Notes: generated from the sequence alone by a model not told the origin. Shown: positions 1 through 5,067, numbered from the stretch's first letter. The stretch: DNA of 5,067 nucleotides from an uncultured Oscillibacter sp. (GCA_910584075.1 CAJTZI010000088.1:1-5067), one strand, 5' to 3'. Translations and numbers: made by a program.

Positions 1-1904
1 AGGCCAGCCCCCGGACAGAATTTATCATCATCAGCGGCTACCGCCATTTTGAATATGCTCAGTCCGCCATCCGCTATGGGGTAAATGCCTATATTTTAAA
101 GCCCATCAAAAAAGAGGAACTGACAGGCGCCCTGAAAAAGCTGGGCAGCCGGGAGGCCGCGGAGGCCGCCGTCCGGGCGGCCCGGGGAGCTGCGGGCGGC
201 GAGCTGCCCCATGTGTTCACCGGCAGCGTGGAGCACGCCCTGGCCTGCATCGAGGAGTCTATCTCCGGCCTGGTGGACCAGCGATGCCTGCGGTGGTACG
301 CCATCAAGGTCTTCGAGCGGGATGAGAAGGTCCTGGAGGAGCTGGCCCTGAGCAGTGATCTGCGGTCCTGCCTGGAACAGTACATCGCGGAGTGCGAAAA
401 AGAGCTGGGCGACGATGCGGAGTCCATCATCACCAACCAGCGGTACACTTACATCAGCAGCGTGGTCGCCAGGACAGTGCAAAAAAAGACGGCCGGACAC
501 AGTCTCTCCGCCTCCGACAAAATCGACCGGATCGTCACCAACCGGATTCTGGCCCTGCCCATCTTCGCGGTGGTCATGTTCTGTATTTACGCCGTCGCCA
601 TGGGCGGCTGGGCCGTCTCCATCGGCACCATGGGCACCGATTGGGCCAACGACGTCCTCTTCGGCGAGATCGTTCCCGGATTTTTTGACACGGTTCTCGG
701 CGCACTCCACGTGGCCGAGGGCAGCTGGATCTACGGCCTCATCCAGGACGGCATCGTGGCCGGCGTAGGCGCGGTGCTGGGCTTCGTGCCCCAGATGCTG
801 GTGCTGTTCCTCCTGCTGGCCATCGTGGAGGATGTGGGTTATATGGCCCGCGTTGCCTTCATTATGGACCGGATTTTCCGCCGCTTCGGTCTCTCCGGCA
901 AGAGCTTCATCCCCATGCTGGTGGCCACCGGCTGCGGCGTGCCCGGGATTATGGCCTCCCGGACCATTGAGCAGGACCGGGACCGGCGGATGACCATCAT
1001 GACCACCGGCTTCATCCCCTGCGGCGCCAAGATGCCCATCATCGGCCTCTTTGCCGGGGCCGTCTTCGGCGAGTCCGCGCTGGTGGCCGTCTCAGCCTTC
1101 TTCATCGGCATCGCCGCCGTGGTGGTCTCCGGCATCATGCTGAAAAAGTTCAGGGCTTTTGCCGGGGACCCTGCCCCCTTCGTCATGGAGCTGCCCGCCT
1201 ATCACGCTCCCTCCGCCGGAAACGTCCTGCGGACTGCCTGGGAGCGGGGGTGGTCCTTCATCAGGCGGGCCGGCACCGTCATCCTGCTGAGCTCCATCGT
1301 CCTCTGGTTCCTCATGGGCTATGGCGTCGTGGACGGTGTGTTCCAGGCCGTGGAGGACAACAACGACTCCCTGCTGGCCGTGATTGGAGGCGGTGTCGCC
1401 GTGATCTTTGCCCCCTTGGGCTGGGTAGGGGACATGGCCTGGAAGGCCACCACCGCCACCTTCACCGGTCTGATTGCCAAGGAGGAGGTCGTCAACTTCT
1501 TTGGCGTTGCCTACCACTACGCCGGAGAGGCGGACCTGATGGAGGATGCCAGCGGCATCTATGCCGCCGTGAGCGCGGATTTTGGTGCTATGGCCGCGTA
1601 CTCCTTCATGATCTTCAACCTCCTGTGCGCCCCCTGCTTCGCCGCCATGGGTGCCATCAAGCGGGAGATGAACAACACAAAATGGACCCTGGGCGCCATC
1701 GGCTATATGTGCGGCTTCGCCTATGTGGTCTCCCTGATTGTGTTCCAGATCGGCGGATTGTTTACCGGTGAGGCGGTCTTCGGCCTGGGCACCATTGCGG
1801 CGGCGGTCCTGCTGGCTGGCATCCTCTACCTGCTGTTCCGCAGGGGTTATCAGGGCACGGGCGAGAGAGCCCGCCTGACCTCTGTGGCAGCCATGCGGAC
1901 GTAA
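1..1904 (+). CDS. feoB: Ferrous iron transporter FeoB lacking its GTPase domain, fused in frame behind a partial response-regulator receiver domain (5' end outside window)
   Basis: The frame is open from the left edge (first full codon at 3) to TAA at 1902-1904, giving 633 visible residues. Codons 3 to about 131 read as the second half of a REC domain. From about 150 on the protein is FeoB: the helical domain with FTGSVEHAL (216-242) and DAESIITNQRY (414-446), then about nine hydrophobic segments from about 546 to 1840. Conserved FeoB gate motifs are visible: GCGVPGIMASR (930-962), IPCGAKMP (1014-1037), GLIAKEEVVNFFGV (1467-1508) and CAPC (1626-1637). FeoB is an inner-membrane Fe(II) transporter whose N-terminal G domain (G1-G5) binds GTP; no G1-G4 motif is present here, so roughly 150 residues are missing or replaced. 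GTG at 213 is the valine of the conserved HVFTG segment and has no convincing ribosome binding site, so it is not a true start. No ATG, GTG or TTG lies in frame before it. The FeoB identity is certain; whether the fusion is real is not. Confidence 0.9.
   Translation, partial: ASPRTEFIIISGYRHFEYAQSAIRYGVNAYILKPIKKEELTGALKKLGSREAAEAAVRAARGAAGGELPHVFTGSVEHALACIEESISGLVDQRCLRWYAIKVFERDEKVLEELALSSDLRSCLEQYIAECEKELGDDAESIITNQRYTYISSVVARTVQKKTAGHSLSASDKIDRIVTNRILALPIFAVVMFCIYAVAMGGWAVSIGTMGTDWANDVLFGEIVPGFFDTVLGALHVAEGSWIYGLIQDGIVAGVGAVLGFVPQMLVLFLLLAIVEDVGYMARVAFIMDRIFRRFGLSGKSFIPMLVATGCGVPGIMASRTIEQDRDRRMTIMTTGFIPCGAKMPIIGLFAGAVFGESALVAVSAFFIGIAAVVVSGIMLKKFRAFAGDPAPFVMELPAYHAPSAGNVLRTAWERGWSFIRRAGTVILLSSIVLWFLMGYGVVDGVFQAVEDNNDSLLAVIGGGVAVIFAPLGWVGDMAWKATTATFTGLIAKEEVVNFFGVAYHYAGEADLMEDASGIYAAVSADFGAMAAYSFMIFNLLCAPCFAAMGAIKREMNNTKWTLGAIGYMCGFAYVVSLIVFQIGGLFTGEAVFGLGTIAAAVLLAGILYLLFRRGYQGTGERARLTSVAAMRT
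3..137 (+). other. C-terminal half of a response-regulator receiver (REC) domain, YesN/AraC-type
   Basis: The codons give beta-4 TEFIIISGY, alpha-4 RHFEYAQSAIRYG, beta-5 VNAYILKPI and alpha-5 KKEELTGALKKL. This is the order and wording of REC domains in clostridial YesN-like response regulators. The switch Ser (33-35), the switch aromatic Tyr (90-92), the conserved Lys (99-101) and the cis-Pro (102-104) are all present. The phosphoacceptor Asp and the N-terminal half lie left of the window. In YesN proteins this domain is followed by a linker and an AraC-type DNA-binding domain; here FeoB sequence follows instead. Base composition of this part (57 G+C in positions 1-120 by hand count) is well below that of the following 120 bases (92 G+C). 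Confidence 0.85.
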
Positions 1905-1910
1905 AGGAGG
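1903..1910 (+). promoter_or_regulatory. Ribosome binding site of the FeoB-associated peptide
   Basis: AAAGGAGG overlaps the feoB stop codon and sits 6 nt before ATG 1917. It fixes the start of a gene too short for routine ORF calling and implies cotranscription and possible translational coupling with feoB. Confidence 0.85.
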
Positions 1911-1916
1911 GCGCTT

Positions 1917-2066
1917 ATGAACGAGCTGATCGGCAGCGGCATCGTGCTGCTGGCGCTGGCCGCGGCCGTGGGTCTCGCGGTCCGCTCCCTGTGGAAATCC
2001 CACAAGGCGGGCGGGCACTGCAACGGAGACTGCGGCAGCTGCGGCGGGTGCCGTCACGGCAGATAA
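1917..2066 (+). CDS. FeoB-associated Cys-rich membrane protein, 49 residues
   Basis: A small protein starting MNELIGSG. It has one hydrophobic segment (residues 4-26, LIGSGIVLL... to LW), a short basic stretch (K27, H29, K30), and a C-terminal cysteine cluster C35-x3-C39-x2-C42-x2-C45, ending in CGSCGGCRHGR. This is the architecture of the FeoB-associated Cys-rich membrane protein family (PF12669), normally encoded directly after feoB in Firmicutes. The position, 12 nt behind feoB with a strong ribosome binding site in the gap, supports that identity. The cysteines could bind Fe(II) or another metal on the cytoplasmic face beside the FeoB pore; the biochemical role of the family is not established. 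Length is usual for the family. The GC content matches the FeoB part, not the receiver fragment. Confidence 0.9.
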   Translation: MNELIGSGIVLLALAAAVGLAVRSLWKSHKAGGHCNGDCGSCGGCRHGR

Positions 2067-2108
2067 CGGGGCGTTGGGAGCTATGGGAAGCGGTTCCTGA
2101 CGCAGAAA

Positions 2109-2141
2109 AGCACGGGAGATGGTAAAACCGTCTCCCGTGCT
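2109..2141 (-). terminator. Rho-independent terminator of the aminotransferase gene, probably also serving the feoB operon
   Basis: Positions 2109-2122 pair with 2128-2141 (14 bp including one T-G wobble) around a 5-nt loop TAAAA. On the minus strand the hairpin is followed by TTTTCTGCG, and it begins 4 nt after the aminotransferase stop at 2146, so minus-strand termination is the clear reading. On the plus strand, 43 nt after the FeoB-associated gene, only CTGTTC follows, so termination there would be weaker. The site separates convergent genes. Confidence 0.85.
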
Positions 2142-2145
2142 CTGT

Positions 2146-3327
2146 TCACGCCGTCTCAATCAGCTCTTTGAACACCGGCAGGCTCCGCTGGAGCAGATCG
2201 TAGTCCACACAGGTGCTGACCCGGAAATAGTCCGGACAGCCGAAGTCACCGCCGGGGACCACCAGCAGATTTTTCTCCTTGGCCCGGTCGGAGAAGGCCT
2301 GGGCGTCGCCGCCAGGGGCCTGGACAAACATATAGAAGGCCCCGGTGGGCTTGGCGCAGCGGTAGCCGTACTCCGTCAGGGCCTCGTAGAGGGCGGTGCG
2401 GTTGCGGTCGTAGGCGTTGAGGTCCGGCCGCACCGCGGCGCATTGAGCCACCACCAGCTGCTGGAGGGAGGGGGCGCAGACGTGGCCCAGCACCCGGGCC
2501 GCCCCCGCCACGGCGGCGTAGACCCGCTCGCTGTCCTCCGCCTGGTCCGGGACGCAGACATAGCCGATGCGCTCTCCCGGCAAAGAGAGAGACTTAGAGT
2601 AGGAGTAGCAGACAACGGTGCTGGGGTAGATGTTGGGAATAAAGATGGGCTCCGCGCCGTCGTAGCTCAGCTCCCGGTAGGGCTCGTCCGCCAGGATGTA
2701 GATGGGGTGGCCGTACTCCCGGGATTTGCGGGTGAGGATTTCACCCAGGCGCTCCAGGGTCTCCCGGGTGTACACCACGCCGGAGGGGTTGCAGGGGGAG
2801 TTGACAATGATGCCCTGGGTGTGGGAGGTGACGCGGGCCTCCATCTCATCAAAGCGGATCTGAAAGGCCTCCCGGTCGGCGGGCACCACCACGAACTTGG
2901 GGCCGTTGGCCTCCACAAAGGGGCGGTACTCGGCGAAGTAAGGGGCGATGGCCATGATTTCCGCCCCATCCACCGCCAGGGCCCGGATGGCGGCGATCAG
3001 CGCCGGGGCGGCGCCGCAGGTGAAAAAGAGGTTCCGGGGCTTAATGTGGGCGTCGTAGCGGGCATTCAGGTCTGCCGCCACGGCGGCGCGTGCCTCGTCG
3101 CTGCCGCCGGCGGTGGTATAGCCGTGGACGGACAGACTGTCCCGGTTTTGTACGATGGAGATGAAGGCCTCATTCACCTCCGGCGGGGAGGGGATGGAGG
3201 GATTGCCGATGGAGAAGTCAAAGACGTTCTCCTTTCCCACCACCTTGGCCTGTCTCAGGCCGTATTCAAACAGCTCCCGGATGCAGGACCGCTTGGAGCC
3301 AAGGGCGTACATGGTTTCAGAGACCAT
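2146..3327 (-). CDS. Pyridoxal-phosphate-dependent class I/II aminotransferase
   Basis: A complete 393-residue fold-type I aminotransferase, the normal length for this family. Visible landmarks are SIGNPS (39-44) in the N-terminal substrate arm, HGYTTAGG (68-75), TCGAAPAL (103-110) in the cofactor phosphate-binding region, NSPCNPSG with Asn180 that contacts the PLP ring, ADEPY with Asp214 that pairs with the pyridine nitrogen, SYSKSLSLPGERIGY with Lys245 as the Schiff-base lysine and Arg253 on the phosphate, and YFRVS with Arg369, the usual substrate carboxylate binder. All catalytic residues are present. It probably moves an amino group between an L-amino acid and a 2-oxo acid in the cytoplasm; it resembles aspartate-aminotransferase-like enzymes of Clostridia, but the substrate cannot be told from sequence. 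The ATG at 3325-3327 follows AAAAGGAG (3347-3340) at a long 12-nt spacing; a second Met five codons on is farther away. It lies 81 nt behind the acetyltransferase with its own promoter in the gap. Confidence 0.9.
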   Translation of the reverse strand: MVSETMYALGSKRSCIRELFEYGLRQAKVVGKENVFDFSIGNPSIPSPPEVNEAFISIVQNRDSLSVHGYTTAGGSDEARAAVAADLNARYDAHIKPRNLFFTCGAAPALIAAIRALAVDGAEIMAIAPYFAEYRPFVEANGPKFVVVPADREAFQIRFDEMEARVTSHTQGIIVNSPCNPSGVVYTRETLERLGEILTRKSREYGHPIYILADEPYRELSYDGAEPIFIPNIYPSTVVCYSYSKSLSLPGERIGYVCVPDQAEDSERVYAAVAGAARVLGHVCAPSLQQLVVAQCAAVRPDLNAYDRNRTALYEALTEYGYRCAKPTGAFYMFVQAPGGDAQAFSDRAKEKNLLVVPGGDFGCPDYFRVSTCVDYDLLQRSLPVFKELIETA

Positions 3328-3378
3328 TGGGGGGTCACACTCCTTTTATTGTCTGGGGTCAAAAATCTGGATAGAGAA

Positions 3379-3407
3379 AGATTACCACGGCTGGAGGCGT
3401 CTGTCAA
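3379..3407 (-). promoter_or_regulatory. Sigma-A-type promoter of the aminotransferase gene
   Basis: On the minus strand a perfect -35 TTGACA (3407-3402) is separated by exactly 17 nt from TAATCT (3384-3379). TAATCT keeps the critical first, second and last positions of the -10 and is preceded by an extended TGG. The -35 lies immediately behind the stop codon of the acetyltransferase, so the aminotransferase can be transcribed independently. The predicted leader is about 45 nt and contains the ribosome binding site. Confidence 0.65.
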
Positions 3408-3408
3408 A

Positions 3409-3918
3409 TCACAGTCCGAACTCCGGGGCGTAGGCCACCGTGCCGCTGAGGGGGCCGGCGTCCTCCCGCAGCCGCAGGGCCATGAAGCTGGCGGAGGGGA
3501 AGCCCTCGGGGACGGTGACTCCCAATTCCTCCGCCGGACGGTAGCCCACCCGGGGGTAGTAGTCCTCGCTTCCCAGGACAAGGACATAGTCCTCTCCCCG
3601 GGCTCTGGCAATTTCGTGGGCCTTTTCCATCAGCGCGGTGCCCACCCCACGCCGCTGGAACTCCGGCCTGACGGACAGCGGCGCCAGCGCCATCACGGGA
3701 GCGCCGCCCACGCTGGCCCGGGTCAGCAGAATGTGACCGGCCAGCACACCCTCCTCCTCCGCCACCAGGGCCAGCTCCGGCAGATAGGCTGTCCCCTTCC
3801 GAAGGGCCTCCACCAGGTCCTGCTCATTGCCGCCGGCATGCTCGGCGGTGGCAAAGGCCTCTTTGACCAGCCGGTAGATCTCCGGGTAGTCCTGTTCCCT
3901 CTCCTGTCTGATGTGCAT
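3409..3918 (-). CDS. GNAT-family N-acetyltransferase (YhbS-like)
   Basis: A complete 169-residue single-domain GNAT protein, the usual length. Residues 1-25 (MHIRQEREQD...) form the first strand and helix, GHILLTRASV (61-70) the central strands, and LAPLSVRPEFQRRGVGTALM (78-97) is motif A with the acetyl-CoA pyrophosphate-binding loop Q88-R89-R90-G91-V92-G93. VLGSEDYYPRVGY (114-126) is the YY/GY segment typical of the YhbS/COG3153 group, whose members also end in a G-x-V-x-Y-x-P-x-F tail as here (159-168). It should transfer acetyl from acetyl-CoA to an amine in the cytoplasm; the acceptor is unknown. The start is fixed by GAGGAGG at 3932-3926, 7 nt before the ATG. It is transcribed divergently from the Cys-cluster gene at 4084. 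Confidence 0.9.
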   Translation of the reverse strand: MHIRQEREQDYPEIYRLVKEAFATAEHAGGNEQDLVEALRKGTAYLPELALVAEEEGVLAGHILLTRASVGGAPVMALAPLSVRPEFQRRGVGTALMEKAHEIARARGEDYVLVLGSEDYYPRVGYRPAEELGVTVPEGFPSASFMALRLREDAGPLSGTVAYAPEFGL

Positions 3919-3945
3919 TGGGTGTCCTCCTCAGAATTTTTCTAT

Positions 3946-3974
3946 ATCATACCCCATGGGGCGGTCCTCTGCAA
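3946..3974 (-). promoter_or_regulatory. Promoter of the GNAT acetyltransferase gene
   Basis: On the minus strand TTGCAG (3974-3969), a 17-nt spacer and TATGAT (3951-3946; 5 of 6 match to TATAAT) lie 28 nt before the start codon. The spacer contains the perfect palindrome CCCCATGGGG (3952-3961) directly against the -10, a possible operator position. The -35 is a poor match, so activity may depend on a factor. Confidence 0.6.
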
Positions 3975-3989
3975 GGGAGAACTCCACGG

Positions 3990-4018
3990 TTGCAGCACGC
4001 CGGGGGATGTGATATGAT
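3990..4018 (+). promoter_or_regulatory. Promoter of the Cys-cluster winged-helix gene
   Basis: TTGCAG (3990-3995), a 17-nt spacer and TATGAT (4013-4018) preceded by an extended -10 TGA (4010-4012). The hexamers and spacing are identical to those of the promoter on the opposite strand, and the two -35 elements face each other across 15 bp. The expected leader is about 60 nt, with no clear hairpin in it. Confidence 0.65.
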
Positions 4019-4070
4019 AGGAAAAACAGAATAGAAAACCGTCCGGCAGGGCAGGCTGAGATGCAGACAG

Positions 4071-4077
4071 AGGAGGG
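4071..4077 (+). promoter_or_regulatory. Ribosome binding site that fixes the Cys-cluster protein start
   Basis: AGGAGGG lies 6 nt before ATG 4084. It decides in favour of the start that includes the N-terminal cysteine cluster, rather than the internal ATG at 4159 that would remove it. Confidence 0.8.
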
Positions 4078-4083
4078 ACAGAT

Positions 4084-4464
4084 ATGGGCTGTGGTACATC
4101 AAATTGCGGAAGCTGCGGCGGGTGCGGCTCCTGCGGGGGCTGCAGCCGCCGGGAGATCATGCTGACGCCGCCGGAGGCGGCGCTGCTGCTGCGGCTGGGG
4201 GAGGTGGCCTTCCTGCCGGTGGCCCGCCAGCGGGGTGGCGAGACGCCCATCTATCTGGAGGAGGCGGACTACACCCCCGCGGAGTGCGGTGAGGCCCTGG
4301 CGTGGCTCCAATTAAAGGGGCTGGTGAGCCTGGACTATGACCTGCCCCTCAAAAATTTCGACTATGCCGCCTACGGGGAAAAGCTCCTCCGCGGCAGCGC
4401 CGCCCTTACCGCCGCCGGACAGGAGGCGGTGGAGGTGCTGGAATTACAGGGAGCCGGGGAATAA
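4084..4464 (+). CDS. Cys-cluster protein with probable winged-helix domain, possible metal or Fe-S sensor
   Basis: A complete 126-residue protein with no family I can name with certainty. Residues 3-20 hold six cysteines (C3, C8, C11, C14, C17, C20) in a Gly/Ser-rich run containing CGSCGGC, suited to binding a metal or an Fe-S cluster. The rest looks like a winged helix: a helix at LTPPEAALLLRLGEV (27-41), a short strand region to about 58, helices at 62-80 ending in ALAWLQLKGL, then two wing-like strands, VSLDYD (81-86) and GSAALT (104-109), and a last helix AAGQEAVEVLEL (110-121). The helix-KGL-strand and GS-x-x-LT-x-x-GQE pattern is common in winged-helix regulators. FeoC, a small Fe-S winged-helix partner of FeoB, is a parallel in architecture, though its cysteines lie in the wing and not at the N-terminus. 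There is no signal peptide or membrane segment. It has its own promoter and terminator. The domain call is inference from pattern. Confidence 0.75.
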   Translation: MGCGTSNCGSCGGCGSCGGCSRREIMLTPPEAALLLRLGEVAFLPVARQRGGETPIYLEEADYTPAECGEALAWLQLKGLVSLDYDLPLKNFDYAAYGEKLLRGSAALTAAGQEAVEVLELQGAGE

Positions 4465-4475
4465 GCCGAAATAAG

Positions 4476-4513
4476 AAACAGCGGAGCGCCGGAAATACGG
4501 CGCTCCGCTGTTT
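4476..4513. terminator. Bidirectional hairpin terminator between convergent genes
   Basis: Positions 4476-4491 pair perfectly with 4498-4513 (16 bp, mostly G-C) around the 6-nt loop GAAATA. The stem starts 12 nt after the Cys-cluster gene stop and ends 13 nt before the dehydrogenase stop. Each arm ends in AAA/TTT, so a short U-run forms on either strand: TTTGATGCTT on plus and TTTCTTATTTC on minus. It probably stops both transcripts. Confidence 0.85.
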
Positions 4514-4525
4514 GATGCTTGAAAA

Positions 4526-5067
4526 TCAATAGCACTTTCTGTATATGGCCTCCTCGGCCTCCAGGTCGAAGGGATAGTAGGCGTTGGTCATCAGCCGCTG
4601 CTGGTTGGCCTCCACGCTCTGGGGGAACTTCTTGAAGTCCTCCTCGGTGAAGCCGCAGTCCCGCAGGGGGCGCAGGGGCAGGATGCGCTGGAGCAGGGCG
4701 TTCATCTCGGGGATGGCGTCCTTGGCCTCGCAGCCCAGGATGCGGGCCACCAGCTCCTTGAAGCGCATGATCTCGCCGTCAGGGTTCTTCTCGTCATAGT
4801 AGTCCATGATGGCGCCGAAGAGCATATAGTTGCTCTCGCCGTGGGCCACATGATAGGTGCCGCCCAGGGGGAAGCTCATGCCGTGGACAGGGCCGCAGCC
4901 GGCCTTCAGGAAGGCGATGCCGGCGTAGAAGCTGGCGGTGACGAACTCGTCCAGATACTCAAACCGTGCGTCCTGGCCCTTCTCGTCGATGAGCTTGAAG
5001 CCCTTGAGGATCACGTCCATGGCCTTCTCACTGAACAGCTCGGAGGTCATGGTCTTGCGGTGGGGGC
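4526..5067 (-). CDS. Iron-containing alcohol dehydrogenase, probably 4-hydroxybutyrate dehydrogenase (C-terminal half, 5' end cut by window)
   Basis: The frame runs from the right edge to TGA at 4526-4528, about 179 residues; the family is usually about 370, so the NAD(P)-binding N-terminal half is outside. Codons upstream of ATG 5048-5050 (P-H-R-K-T) are open to the edge, so that Met is internal. Visible are EMFS-like SELFSEKAMDVILKGFKLI, the small-residue helix FVTASFYAGIAFLKAGCG, and the metal-site segment VHGMSFPLGGTYHVAHGESNY, in which His 4883-4885 and His 4841-4843 are the expected iron ligands. From memory this segment and the acidic C-terminal region closely match 4-hydroxybutyrate dehydrogenase of Clostridium kluyveri, which reduces succinate semialdehyde to 4-hydroxybutyrate with NADH on the route from succinate or 4-aminobutyrate to butyrate. 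The family call is secure; the substrate is probable. No partner genes (sucD, abfD, CoA transferase) are visible here. Confidence 0.85.
   Translation of the reverse strand, partial: PHRKTMTSELFSEKAMDVILKGFKLIDEKGQDARFEYLDEFVTASFYAGIAFLKAGCGPVHGMSFPLGGTYHVAHGESNYMLFGAIMDYYDEKNPDGEIMRFKELVARILGCEAKDAIPEMNALLQRILPLRPLRDCGFTEEDFKKFPQSVEANQQRLMTNAYYPFDLEAEEAIYRKCY

Noticed and set aside
213..215. GTG as the start of a 563-residue FeoB
   Set aside because: It encodes the Val of the conserved HVFTGSVEHAL segment, has no ribosome binding site, and the frame is open and recognisably coding upstream.
96..710. A 204-codon minus-strand frame over the REC-FeoB junction
   Set aside because: Gly/Asp/His-rich shadow of the feoB helical domain. 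It does cross the junction, but both parent frames on the plus strand are clearly coding.
1092..2159. A 355-codon open frame on the minus strand
   Set aside because: It is antisense to feoB and its small partner gene, with the biased composition of a shadow frame and no domain pattern.
3328..3408. Direct repeats of GGGGTCA in the aminotransferase leader as a riboswitch or tandem operator
   Set aside because: Two 7-base copies in an 81-nt gap can occur by chance, and I see no paired-stem architecture of a known riboswitch.
2119..4017. A 632-codon open frame on the plus strand
   Set aside because: It lies antisense to the aminotransferase and acetyltransferase, has a repetitive Gly/Val/His/Arg composition typical of a GC-rich antisense frame, and shows no recognisable motif.
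4111..4143. Short repeat units in the Cys-cluster coding sequence as a possible DNA repeat element
   Set aside because: The repetition is explained by the Gly-Ser-Cys codons of the metal-binding cluster; no array or dyad extends beyond the coding sequence.
1..5067. CRISPR array, tRNA, rRNA, insertion sequence or attachment site
   Set aside because: No regularly spaced repeats, cloverleaf pattern, transposase motifs or terminal inverted repeats were seen on either strand.

Overview
This window most likely comes from a GC-rich, strictly anaerobic Firmicute of the gut Oscillospiraceae/Flavonifractor-Oscillibacter type. The evidence is a clostridial-type FeoB followed by a FeoB-associated Cys-rich membrane peptide, a 4-hydroxybutyrate-dehydrogenase-like iron alcohol dehydrogenase resembling the Clostridium kluyveri enzyme, strong AGGAGG ribosome binding sites and GC-rich coding sequence. 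The taxonomic call is inference from gene content and style.

Layout. (1) 1-1904 (+): one continuous reading frame, open at the left edge. It begins with the second half of a response-regulator receiver (REC) domain and runs, without a stop or frameshift, into the helical and membrane parts of the ferrous-iron transporter FeoB. The FeoB GTPase domain is absent. GC content jumps from about 48% to about 77% at the join, so this is either a real rearrangement or gene fusion, or a chimeric assembly. (2) 1917-2066 (+): a 49-residue FeoB-associated Cys-rich membrane peptide, 12 nt after feoB. (3) 2109-2141: a strong hairpin terminator between convergent genes. (4) 2146-3327 (-): a PLP-dependent class I/II aminotransferase with its own promoter. 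(5) 3409-3918 (-): a GNAT acetyltransferase. (6) 3919-4083: a divergent promoter region with two facing promoters of identical -35 and -10 hexamers. (7) 4084-4464 (+): a 126-residue protein with an N-terminal six-cysteine cluster and a probable winged-helix body. (8) 4476-4513: a perfect 16-bp hairpin between convergent genes. (9) 4526-5067 (-): the C-terminal half of an iron-dependent alcohol dehydrogenase, probably 4-hydroxybutyrate dehydrogenase, cut by the right edge.

How the genes may relate. FeoB and the Cys-rich peptide form the ferrous-iron uptake unit. The Cys-cluster protein at 4084 carries the same CGSCGGC motif as the FeoB-associated peptide and resembles in layout (not demonstrated homology) the Fe-S winged-helix protein FeoC, so an iron- or redox-sensing role is a reasonable hypothesis. 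The aminotransferase and the acetyltransferase look like ordinary metabolic genes. The iron alcohol dehydrogenase points to succinate/4-aminobutyrate to butyrate fermentation. The two points most worth checking are the REC-FeoB junction and the Cys-cluster winged-helix protein.
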